Of a stretch of 64,000 bases of DNA, positions 49,769 to 60,900 are shown piece after piece. This DNA is from Pithys albifrons albifrons (taxonomy: Eukaryota; Chordata; Aves; Passeriformes; Thamnophilidae): NCBI RefSeq assembly GCF_047495875.1, contig NC_092472.1, positions 3,108,349-3,172,348 on the forward strand, given 5' to 3'. The first letter of the stretch is position 1, and the number at the start of each line of letters is the position of its first letter. A model generated the notes under the pieces. That model saw only the letters and a program-made list of their open reading frames with translations. It had not been told where the DNA came from and made no database searches. A program made the translations under genes and the position numbers.

Positions 49769-52210
49769 CGAGACAGGGGCGGGGTCAGAGGGGCGGGCGC
49801 CGGCAGGGTCCTCCTCCCCGAGCAGAGGCGCGGGCTCGTCGGGCGGCGGCCGGGCCGGGAGGGTGTCACAGCAGCTGCCACCCGAGAAGCGGAGGTGGCT
49901 CTTGCAAGAGTCGGCCGTGAGAGACACCTCGTGCGAGTAGGAGTGCAGGAAGGCGCGGACGCCGTCGATGCCCACGAAGTGCGTGGCCGGCACGCCGCGC
50001 AAGGCCCCGCTGGACTCAGCCAGCAGCTGCGAGCGGCGCCAGTGCCTGAGGCGCAGCGCCAGCAGCAACAGCAGGAAGGCGAGGAAAAGGCAGGAGACGG
50101 CGGCCACGGCCAGCACGAGCCAGGGCGTCAGGCTGGCGGCTGGCTCGCCCGGCGCCGCCGCGTCGGCCGAGCTGCCCAGCTCGGCCAGCAGCTCGGCCAC
50201 ACTGTCGGCCAGCAGCACGGTGAGCGTGGCCGTGGCCGACAGCGCCGGCCGGCCGTGGTCCCTGACCAGCACCACCAGGCTGTGGCGCGCCGCGTCGCGG
50301 GCGAGCGGGAAGCGCGCCGTGCGCACCTCGCCGCTGTGCAGCCCCAGGCGGAAGAGCCCCGGCTCCGTGGCCTTGGCCAGCTCGTACGACAGCCAGGCGT
50401 TCTGCCCCGCGTCCGCGTCCACCGCCACCACCTTGGCCACCAGCGCGCCGGGCTCGGACGAGCGCGGCGCCAGCTCCACGCCCGCCCAGCCCGCACCCGC
50501 CGGCGGAGGAGGAGGCGGGTAGAGCACCTGCGGCGCGTTGTCGTTCTCGTCCACGATCAGCAGCCGCACCGACACGTTGCTGCTCAGCGCCGGCGAGCCG
50601 CCGTCCTCCGCCAGCACCCACAGCTCCACCTCGCGCACCTCCTCGTAGTCGAAGGAGCGCAGCGCGTATAGCGCGCCCGTCTCCGCCTGCACCGACACGT
50701 ACGACGACAGCGGCAAGCCTCGCACCCGCCCCTCCGACAGTCGGTAGCGCACGCGCGCGTTCTGCCCCCAGTCCGCGTCCGTTGCCCGCACCGTCAGCAC
50801 CAGCGCTCCCGCCGCGTTGTTCTCGGCCAGCCGCGCGCTGTAGCTCTCCTGCGTGAACACCGGTGCGTTGTCGTTCACGTCCAGCACCCGTAGCGTCAGC
50901 ACGGCGCTGCTCTGCAGGGACGGTGACCCTCCGTCTGTCGCCCGCACCGTCAGGTTGTACTCCGACACTTGCTCCCGGTCCAGCTCTCTCGCTGTGACCA
51001 CGCTGTAATAGTTGCCCTGCGAGCTCCGCAAACTAAAGGGGACATCCCTGTCTAGAGAGCAGCGCACCTCGCCGTTACTACCCGCGTCCTGGTCCTGCAC
51101 GTGCAGCAGCGCCACCACTGTCCCCGACGGGGTGCCTTCAGAGATCTCATTCAGCACCGACCTCACCGAAATCTCTGGCACGTTATCGTTTATGTCTTTC
51201 ACGGTGATTGTGACTTTCGCTGTATCGAAATGCTCTCCTCCGTCCCGTGCCTGTACCTCCAGTTCATACGTGTCACCACCCTCAAAGTCCAGGCTCTGCA
51301 CTAGCGTGATTACTCCCGTCTCAGAGTCAAGATGGAAAATCTGCGAGGCTTTCTCTGTGATTTTCTTGAACGAGTATTTAACATGCCCATTCACTCCGTC
51401 GTCGCCGTCCGTGGCAATGACGGTGACGAGGACAAAACCCACGGGCACATCCTCCGGCACGTGCACCGTGTACTCTGCCTGGCTGAACACAGGCGCGTTG
51501 TCGTTCACGTCCAGCACCGTCACGCGGATCCGCGCCGTGCCTGTCCGTGCCGGATCGCCGCTGTCAGTCGCTCGCAGCAAAAGCTCGTGAAATGCCGCCT
51601 CCTCGCGGTCCAGCGCCTTCGCCAGCACCAGCTCGGGACTCTGATCCCCGCCGGGACCCGACTGCACGGCCAGCGAGAAGTGCTCGTCGCCGCTCAGCTC
51701 GTAGGTCAGTAGGGAATTCCGTCCCGAATCCGGATCGTGAGCCTCGGCCAAGGGAAACCGCGATCCAGGGATTGTCGTCTCGCTCATTCTCTCTTCAAGC
51801 TCGATTTCTTTGAACTTCGGGGCGTTGTCATTAATGTCCGTGATTTCCACCTCGATTTCATAGTACTTCATTTCACCCTCCACTATCAGCTCACAGCGCA
51901 GCACGCATTGCTGCACACTCTCGCACAGCTGTTCTCTGTCGATCCTCTCCACTGTAACTAAATGTCCCGTCTTCCCATGCAGAGAGAAATACTGTGTCCT
52001 ACCTTCGGACACAACGCGGACACCGCGATGCCGGAGAGCCGGCAGCTGCAGACCCAGGTCCTTGACCACGTCGCCCACGAACGAGCCCTTGGGCATCTCC
52101 TCGGGCACCGAATAGCGCAGCTGCCCCCACGCCGCCTCCCACGCCGCCAGCAGGACGCCCCACAATAGGGCTCGCTGCCGCCGGTCCCAGCGCCTTCCCG
52201 CCGTGCACAT
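49769..52210 (-). CDS. PCDHGA: Protocadherin gamma subfamily A variable exon (GA5)
   Basis: Intact exon of 814 codons, displaced exactly 12,398 bp from GA4 and differing from it at four residues: R191S in EC2, A681S in the juxtamembrane stretch, R696P just before the transmembrane helix, and R769C in the otherwise conserved SLTADSRKSHL tail motif. Signal peptide, EC boundaries and donor (TCG then GTGAGT) are as in GA4. R696P replaces the positively charged residue that precedes the helix in all the other intact GA exons here, so its effect on membrane insertion or export would be worth measuring. The R769C change recurs in GA1. The flanks on both sides are also almost identical to those of GA4. 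Confidence 0.97.
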
Positions 52211-52447
52211 CTCGGCCGCTCACAGCTCTCCGCCGCTGGAGCAAATAATCCTTCCTTTTCAACTCCGACCCCGGATCGCCGCTCCCGGCTGCTGTCACCG
52301 GACCCTCCGCCTACCTGAAGGATGAACCCCCCGGCGGGGACGATCGGAGACCGCCCGGACGCCGATCCTGTCAGGGACCGAGCAACCGATCGAGCCGGTC
52401 CGCAGCGGGCGGGGCTGCAGCGCTCCGACCTTCCTCTCGCTCCTCTC

Positions 52448-52464
52448 GGTCAACAGCGGCGCCC
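52448..52464 (-). promoter_or_regulatory. Candidate promoter CSE/CTCF element of GA5
   Basis: GA-type element, 238 bp upstream of the GA5 start. It lies about 125 bp inside the right-hand edge of the near-identical duplication. Confidence 0.75.
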
Positions 52465-52479
52465 GCAGCCTCCTCCCGG

Positions 52480-53697
52480 CACTGCAGGCACCGAGCGCTG
52501 CCGAGCGATGCCCGCCCTGCCTCGGCCACGGGCAGCTCGCGGGGACTGAGTTCGTCACTGAAACATTGTGTCCAGTTGCACCCGCCTTCCACAAAAAAAA
52601 TGGAAGCACACACGGCTGACCTTTCATTCACACATATGGTCCCTCTGAAATACAATATCAAAACACTATTAATAAATGGGGTATTCAGCTCCCATTCAAG
52701 TCCCCATAAATCACTTGAGGAACACGAATGAGGAAGGAGAAGTAACCTCGCCATTTTCGTAAGCTATCATGCAGCATTAGTTGATATGCTTCTATGGAGT
52801 AAGATATACCTTCAACTTTAGTAACTCCTATCATTTCAGACAACCCTAGTTTGGTTGACAAAAGTTTTCAACTGAACCCAGACGTGTGGTAAATGAAGAG
52901 CTGTAGAGATGATCGATTTGGGGCAGCACAAGCTGATTGGCAAAAGCCCCCACTACACGTCTGACAACTGATGAGGCAGAAAGTGACATGGACCGCTCTT
53001 ATTTCATTTGTTCATAGAAAACTGGCATTCATACAGGTACCTTCCATCAAAAGATCTGAGGACCCAAGCAAGAGAGAGGAGAATTCACTACGAAGGAATG
53101 ATCTGCACTGGGGACTGCAACACTGAAATAGCATGAAATGAAGAGGGGTTTTGCTACAGCTGTTACCCAGGCACAAATACATCGCTTCAGAAAAGAGAGA
53201 TCAGAAAGCAAAAATCTGAAACATCGAAATTCAATCACCGATTATGTGAATCTCGTGCTACACAGTAAGGATCAACCCGCATAATTAGTAACTGTAACGT
53301 AATTATCAATGTTTCAGAACACAAGATTAGAGAATAAAATTCTTCGGCTGAACCTTAGCATATCATAAAAGAAAAGGTGCAGTCTCTACCTGTCTGCTCT
53401 GAGTGGAAAAGGGAGGAACACAAAATGTAAATTAGAGCTTCACCTCTCTTGTATCAATTTATGCAACAGAGCCTGAAAACCAAGAGCCTTCCCACTGAAC
53501 CACAAGTCCGACAGCTCAAGATGCAAGAAGGTACTCGTTCGTACCACCTATTGCTACGAGATATAGAACCAGATTCTTAAATTCGTTCAAGGAATTAGAG
53601 ACCATTACGAGCCGTTCCAGCAAAGAAAGAAAGTCCGAGAACCCACCGTCCCACTCGCTTATGAAGGATTCAGAGAAAGTGTACGCGGGCTTACACA
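52480..53697. other. Mosaic spacer between GA5 promoter and GB5 donor
   Basis: Identical to unit D up to about 52590. About 270 bp then follow the unit B type (for example ATATGCTTCTATGGAGTAAG, where C and D have ATATGACCCTATGGAG), before near identity with 40450-41300 resumes from about 52850. No gene. Confidence 0.7.
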
Positions 53698-53698
53698 C

Positions 53699-56176
53699 CT
53701 GAGGTGCATCGGGGTTAGCAGGCGGCTCTCCCTCCTCCGCGGTGCTCTTCGGGCTCGGCTTGTCGCACGACTCCCCGCCCAGAAGCTCTTCCGCGGACAC
53801 GATGGGCAGCGGCGGCGGCGGCCAAACGGCCTCGGGCACGGCTCGAGGTGGCGCCGCCACGCACAGGTTGTAGGAGTAGGGCAAGGTGCCCTCGCAGAAG
53901 TCGGCCGGGAAGGCGGCGCCGGGCACGGAGAAGCGCTGCGCGCCCAGGCAGCGCAGCACGGCGGGCGGCCCGGCCCGGCGCAGCCGCGCCAGCACGGCCA
54001 GCGCCACGCTGAGCAGGAAGAGCGCCGAGAGCAGCGCCAGCGCCAGCACCAGGTAGAACTGCAGCTCGGCCGGCGCGTCGGCGCCCGCCGGCCGCTCGCT
54101 CAGCTCCGGCAGCGCCTCGTGCAAACTGTCGGCCAGCACCACGTGCAGCGTGGCCGTGGCCGACAGCGCCGGCTGCCCGTGGTCCTTGACGAGCGCCACG
54201 AGCCGCTGCTTGGCCGCGTCCCTGTCGGACACGGCCCGCGCCGTGCGCACCTCGCCGCTGTGCAGTCCCAGGCGGAAGAGCGCCGGCTCCGACGCCTGCA
54301 GCAGCTCGTAGGACAGCCAGGCGTTGCGCCCCGCGTCCGCGTCCACCGCCACCACCTTGGCCACCAGGTAGCCGGCCTCGGCCGACCGTGGCACCACCTC
54401 GAAAGCCGGCGGCACTGGGGGCGACCCCGGGGCCGCGCCCGCGGCCGGCGCCGGCCACAGCACCCGCGGCGCGTTGTCGTTTTGGTCGAGCACGAAGACG
54501 CGCACCGTGGCCGTGGAGCTGCGCGCCGGCGTCCCGCCGTCCTGCGCCCGCACGGCCACCGAGAACTCGCGGCACTGCTCGTAGTCGAAGGAGCGCTGCG
54601 CGTACACGGCGCCGCTCCGCGCCTCCACCGACACGAGCGGCGCCGCGCCCGCCGCGCCCGCGCTGCCGCCCGCCAGCCAGTAGCTCACGCGCCCGTTGGT
54701 CCCCGCGTCCAAGTCCCGCGCGCTCACGCGCAGCACCAGCGCGCCCGCCGCGTTGTTCTCCGGCACGTACGCGCTGTACGCCGCCTCCTCGAACACGGGC
54801 GCGTTGTCGTTCATGTCCGACACCTCCAGCACCAGCTCCGTGCTGCTCGACAGCGCCGGGCTGCCCCGGTCCCTGGCCACCACCGTCACGCGGTGCTCGG
54901 CCGCCTGCTCGCGATCCAGCGCGCTCGCCGTCACCACCTTGTATGAGCTGCCAGAAGACGCCACGATGGACAGCGGTGCCTCTCCCGACAGCTCGCACGT
55001 CACCTGACCATTCTCGCCGGAGTCCGCGTCGTTCACATTCAGCAGGGCCACCACTGTGCCGGCTGGTGCATCCTCGGGCACCGGGCTCGAAAGTGACAAT
55101 ATTGTAATGTCTGGGGCGTTGTCATTCTCGTCCGTGATATCAATCTGCACTTCACAGTGCCCGGTGAGCCCGCCGCCGTCTCTCGCCTCCAGTCCAAAGA
55201 TGTATTTACTTTTCTCCTCGAAATCGAGGGGTCCCTCTGTCCTAATCTCACCAGTTTCGCTGTCGACAGAGAACGACGCACGGATCCCTACCGGGACGTT
55301 GCCTAAGGAGTAGGAGACACGTCCATTGGACCCCATGTCAGCATCTATGGCCTGCACTTGCAGCACAAAGGACCCCTTGGGCAGATTCTCAGCCACTTTC
55401 GCCTCGTACACTCTTTTACTGAACAGGGGTGGGTTGTCGTTGGCGTCCGTCACATTGACACGAACCTGAACGGTCCCGGACCTCGCAGGGTCCCCGCCAT
55501 CCACAGCCGTCAGTACCAACTCAAAGGAGCTCTGCTTCTCCCTATCCAGGGCTCGCTCCAGCACTATTTCTGGCTGCTTCTTTCCGCCCGGAATTTCGTC
55601 CATGGCCAGAGAAAAGAAAGGGTTGCTGTTGAGCTGGTAAGTTACCTGCGAGTTACTTCCCACGTCTGCATCTCGGGCCATCTCCAGAGGAAAACGAGTC
55701 CCAGGAGTAATCAATTCATCGATCTCGAGTTCCAGAGCAGCCTTACTGAAGGCTGGGGAGTTGTCATTGACGTCTTGGATGACCACGTCGACGTGGAAAA
55801 CATTTAGCGGGTTGTGAACCAGCGCCTCGAAGCTGACGGAACAGGACGCCGACTTGCCGCACATCTCCTCCCGATCCAGTCTCTCGTTCACGTACAGGTT
55901 CCCGTTTTCCTCGCTCACAGTGAAATATTTGAGCTGCTTTTTGACGGCAGACGCCACCCGCAGCTTGCGCGCCGACAGCTCGTCCGGGCTGAGCCCCAGG
56001 TCCCGCGCCAGCGGCCCCACCAGCGAACCTCTGGCCAGCTCCTCGGGGATGGTGTAGCGGAGCCGCTCCGCCGCCGCCCGGCAGCACAGGCACAGCAGCA
56101 CAGCGGGCAGCAGCAGCAGCAGCAGCGCTCTGCCGCCTGCCGGCCCGCGCCTCTGCCTCCACCTGCCCGCTGCCAT
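53699..56176 (-). CDS. PCDHGB: Protocadherin gamma subfamily B variable exon (GB5)
   Basis: Intact exon of 826 codons starting MAAGRWRQRRG at 56176. EC1 has the longer ASAVKKQLKYFTV form that is otherwise found only in the broken GB1 at the far end of the array, and EC4 shares NVND with GB1 where GB2-GB4 have KVRD. The EC1 CX5C loop reads CGKSASC. The EC5/EC6 linker (AAPGSPPVPPAFEVV) is private. The helix and B-type tail (EGTLPYSYNLC) are conserved. The exon ends CAG before a GTGTGT donor at 53697-53698. It appears to be the functional sister of GB1 in EC1-EC4, while its last part resembles GB4. Reading past the donor stays open for 60 codons. Confidence 0.96.
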
Positions 56177-56431
56177 TGTCGGCAGCGCTCGCCGCGCTCT
56201 GCCGGCTTCTGCCGCTGCCCGGCCTCCCTTCCAGCCGCTCTGCGCAGCGAGCGCAGGGGCCGCTGGAGCGCAGGTGGGCCGGCGCCGGCTCGTAGGTCGC
56301 TGCTGCCCGCGCCGCCTGTCGCCTGTGCTGCCCGTGCCGCTGCCGCTGTTGCCGGCGCCGGCCGAGCGAGCAGCCTGCGGGGGCAGGACGCTGCGGCCGC
56401 TGCGGCTGCGGCTCCAGCGCCGCTCGGCGGC

Positions 56432-56448
56432 GGCCAACAGCGGCACCC
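56432..56448 (-). promoter_or_regulatory. Candidate promoter CSE/CTCF element of GB5
   Basis: GB-type element, 256 bp upstream of the GB5 start. The matching element of GA6 lies beyond the window end. Confidence 0.74.
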
Positions 56449-56967
56449 GGAGGCGCCGCGACGCCACTGCAGCCGCCTGATGGCCGCGCTGCGGGCGCCT
56501 GTGGGGTGTCTTCTGAATTCCAATCAGCAAGAGCAGAAGTTCTTGCTTAATGTCCTTCCTGAGGTGTTTGTAACGGAGGTGCTCTGCTTGGTGCTTTAAG
56601 TCATTATTGCAATGAATACTCAGAAGCAAATCTTCATAGCAGAGTGATACAGAGAGGAACTCATCTGCTCTTAATAAAAGCAGGGAGCAATGCTAGGAGC
56701 ATTGAATGATATTGTATGAAAGACTTCAAGAGCATGGTAGCACTGCGTAAGATATCTTGAACTCTGCTGAATACATTATCTAGGACGAATCAACCTGAGA
56801 AATGGATCACTCTAAAGCAATGTAAGAAATCTCTGTAGTAAGATAACATTAACGTTTACTATTTTGTTTCTAATTCTTGAAGGTTCCTGCTTTTGCCTCT
56901 TTATACTTGAGAGGCTGACAAGGAGAAAATGCAAAAACACACTGAATCTTGCACAGGTGCAAACAAA

Positions 56968-57920
56968 GGTTTTGGTTGGGACTGTTAATTAAGGTCATTC
57001 AATGCTCACCTCTACCATGGGCAGGACTAATTTCCACTTGACTAAATCTCTTGTGAACTCATCCAGTCTACCGTTTCTCTTTAGGAATATCCGCAATTTC
57101 TCTGGGCATTAAAAACCCATGTTCTATATCCTGTCATTACAGGCCCTGATAAAAAGGCTCTTTCCATCTTTCTTCTAATCTTACTTTATAAATTGAAAAG
57201 GAAAGAGGATTTTAAATCTCTACAGGGAAGCTTCCTTTCTCCATGCTTAAGGACCTGAACTACTACTTCAACCCGTCTGCATACCATTTTTGTGGTCCTT
57301 CTGGGGACTCTAGCAGGTCCATGCCTTTTTGGAATATTGGCCCTAGATCCACATGCAGTACTCTAGCTGTGGTCTCAGAAATTTAGAGGGGGTGAGCCAC
57401 CTCCATAAACCTGCTGGACATAATACTTGTTACGTAGCAAAAGATACCATTTTCTTTCTCAGCAGCAAGTGCACCTTGCCAAATCATGTCCCATTCTCTC
57501 ATCTGCCAACAACATGAAGTATTCTCTGCAAGCCTGTTCCCACCCTCTGTTAAAACTAGAGATTGCGCTCACCAACAAGTAGGACATTTCACTTGACCTT
57601 GTGGAACTTCATGATGTTTGTATGTGCCAGCTATTCCAGTGTTTCGAAGTCTCTCTAATTGGCATCTCTGCCCTCTCTTGAATCAACTCAGCTTGGTGTC
57701 AGCTGTAGATTTGCTGAAGCATTTTCAATCCCATTGTCTATGAAGATAAGAAATAGTACTGGTCCCAGTAAGGACTCTTAGGGGATAACACAAGTTACAA
57801 CAACCTGGTTTCCAGTTGGACATTCACCCGTGTCTACAATTCACTTGGACATTCACCAACTGTCTACAATTCTTTGGAGGTGACTGTTCATCCAGTTCCT
57901 CATCCACTTAACAGTCTCCA
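56968..57920 (-). mobile_element. CR1 remnant, unit E
   Basis: Same element upstream of GB5. It resembles units A and B more than C and D. It contains a private short direct duplication of about 30 bp (CACTTGGACATTCACC..GTCTACAATT) near 57810-57872 and lacks part of the stretch around 57287 that other copies have (the TTCCAGCCCTCAGA segment). Confidence 0.8.
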
Positions 57921-60900
57921 GATGACTGCTCAACATGTTCTGGGCAACTGTGTGGGGGACAATCTGCACACATTCTCCCACTGGTCTGCTCATGGAAAAC
58001 CTGGCTACAGTGGGGGATCAATTTGCATGTGAAGGGCTGCAGTAGAGATGCTTTTGATATATTACACTGCAGACAAGTGTGCCTGGATGAGTACATAGGC
58101 CTATGAAAGCCTTCCTCTATACAGCTGTAAACATCACAGCTGTGTATGGGAATTGCATCTACACTGGGACAATTGGAAGGGATGAGACCTCCCACATAAG
58201 AACACTCTGAGGTTGAGCTCCTGACACCAAGAAAGGCAAGAGTTAGAAAGACACAGAAACGAACAGATCAGCTGTGACAACATTTCGTAGACCTCACATT
58301 GCACAAACACCTCAAATTGCATGGTACTCCATCAGGAACAAGCACATGTTACTAATGAGATATCATAAGCAAGGGAATGACTGAATTCTTCCATAACCTT
58401 GCACACATACATTTCCTGTCTTCTCTACAATGCTATGCAACTGGAAGGTTTTCTTGTGATCACCTTATCATCAGTAAATTTTATGATGAGATGATAATGC
58501 ACTGCAATAACTACAAGAAGGGAGTTCCATTTGCCTGCTCACCACTATTCTAAGAAGAAAGTGAAGGATTCTAAAGAACACAAATGGGAAACAGCCAAAA
58601 CAAAAGATAAGCAGTCATGCAACAAAAAAGTGGGTCCTCAAATTAATGGCTTAGAGAACATCTCCTGCTCTCTTGTATTACATGCACTGTTTCACACAGA
58701 TGCAACTTCATGCTTAGCCCTATTTGTCTCAACACAAACAGGACAGACACCAAGAAACCCTCACATCTCCTCACATTCCCACCCAACACACCACGGACTA
58801 GAGGCACACAATACATTCCTATAGGAAGTTACAGTGATAACTACAAATTGGCCCAAAAGTAGAGTAAATCAAGGAAAGAAAAAGAAAGCCATAATTCAGA
58901 CAAGCTAGAAAAAGAAGCACTAGAAGACAAAGGTTTGTCAGACATACTCAGAAGGACGTCTTCTTGGTCTTAATTTCAGACATTGAAATTCACTCCTGCC
59001 AGCACCTGGAAGTCATTGAGATCTCCACCTGCAAGTGTGGCCCTAAAGTCTCACTCTGGACTGCACAATAGGGAGTTCCATATTAAGCAAGTCATCACAT
59101 CTCAGCAAGTTCTTTTCTACTCTATGGCCTGCTCAACTTGCACAGCTATGCAGTCATAATTTTAAACACCTTCTCATAGGCCGTTTTCTCAAGCTCAGTC
59201 TCTTGAGAAAGTAAAACCAAGTCTCTTTTACGTTCTGCTTTATATTCCTCACACACAGAGTTCTGTCCTAGGTGCCTGAAGGAAGGATTTCAAATGCAAA
59301 AGCACTGACCAGAATTGTGAAAATGAACCACAACCTTCCAGGAAAAAAAGGCCTGAAAGAAAGTGTAATTAAAGCTCTCAAGAAACTCTACATTGCAATC
59401 TAACAGGGAGATACAGAGTGATATTGGAGACTTCAAATGGAATTTATAAGCTGTCCTACCCATGCATCATGGCTCTCTAAAGTCTCACTTTGGACTACAC
59501 AACAGGAGGTTTCAGTTTAAGCAAGTCATCACATCTCAGCAAGTTCTTTTCTACTCTATGGCCTGTTCAACTTGCACAACTATGAACTCCTAATTTTAAC
59601 CACTTTCTCATAGGCCTCTTTATCCACCTCAGTCTTTTGAGGAAGTACAACAGAGTCTCTTTTAGTTTCTCCTTTATATTCCTCACACACAGAATTGTGT
59701 CCTGAGTGGCTGAAGTAAGGATTTCTAATTAAAAAGTACTGACCAGAATTGTGAAAATGAACCACAACCTTCCAGGAAAAAAGGCCTGAAAGAAAATGTA
59801 ACTACATCTCTCAAGAAACTCTACATTGCAATCTTACAGGGAGATAGTGATGGATACTTGAGGCTTCACATGGAATTTCTAAGCTGTTCTACCCATGCAT
59901 CAATGTTCTCCATGCACTGTTATTGGGCAAATAATTTATTGCTGGCATAAAGTCATAACCTTTCAGGACAGAGAAACCAGGATCACAGAAAAAAATGACA
60001 CAGGCCTTGACACCAGGCAAGAAATCAAATGGTGCCTTCCCCCAAACCACACTGACCCACCTCCTGCCCTGTTACAAAGCCAAGCTCTCACCCTCCTCAC
60101 TCTGCATTCACAACCTTTAGTCACACTATAAATGTGTACCAAACTTTTGGGTTTATGTCATCCAAGGCATAAAGAGCACATTGGGAAACAAAACCCCAAA
60201 ATATTTTACTGTAATGATATCCACCTTCATACAACAAAAGGCTGTAGATGAGATCCTCCCTTCCTGCCAGAGAATTATAAGACATCTTTTGGTGTTTGCA
60301 GGATTGCCAGACACAATGAACATCCACACTTACTTCTCAAAAAAGAGAAAACCAACCAACCAAAACAAAAAACAAAACCAAAGGAAAAAATCCTGAAGTA
60401 GGGCAAGAAAGGGAAATCACCACAAGTGTATGAATCATAGCTTCACATTTCAGATTGTGTCAACTGTACTAGGTACACAGCAAAGGAAACAGGTTTGTGA
60501 CACGTACACAGCAGGCTCACACAGGAGTGCATATGAGATCATAGTCACAGAAATTTCTTTGAATGATAAAAAAGGAAAAATATTGCAAAGGTAGCTGTTG
60601 TCCTCATTCAACAACCAGGACAAACTTGACTTTACCACTTTTCTTTTAGACCTTTCAAACTATACCACTGTCCCTGTCTCTGGAAAGATGGAACTCTTCT
60701 CTCTATCAAAACATCAAAACAGGAAAGTTAAATTTGCAGACAGACACCACTAAAAGTTGCACACGCACCTTCTCAGATCCCAAGCATCGCAACCAAGATT
60801 ATGTTGCCCAGCCCAATATTTTGAACTAATGCAAAATGTTACAGAGGACATAATCAGTAGCTTGATTAAAGACACACTCATTAAAGTATCATCTCCAAGG

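Larger units (their letters stand above)
40400..52590. repeat. Recent tandem duplication, copy 2 (GB4 plus GA5 unit)
   Basis: Partner of the previous feature. Near identity ends sharply near 52590, upstream of the GA5 promoter. Visible indels against copy 1 include the 9-bp stretch near 45031, a 7-bp loss near 47365 and a replaced stretch near 48187-48203. These private differences argue for two real copies, but collapse or false duplication in the assembly cannot be excluded from sequence alone. Confidence 0.85.
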
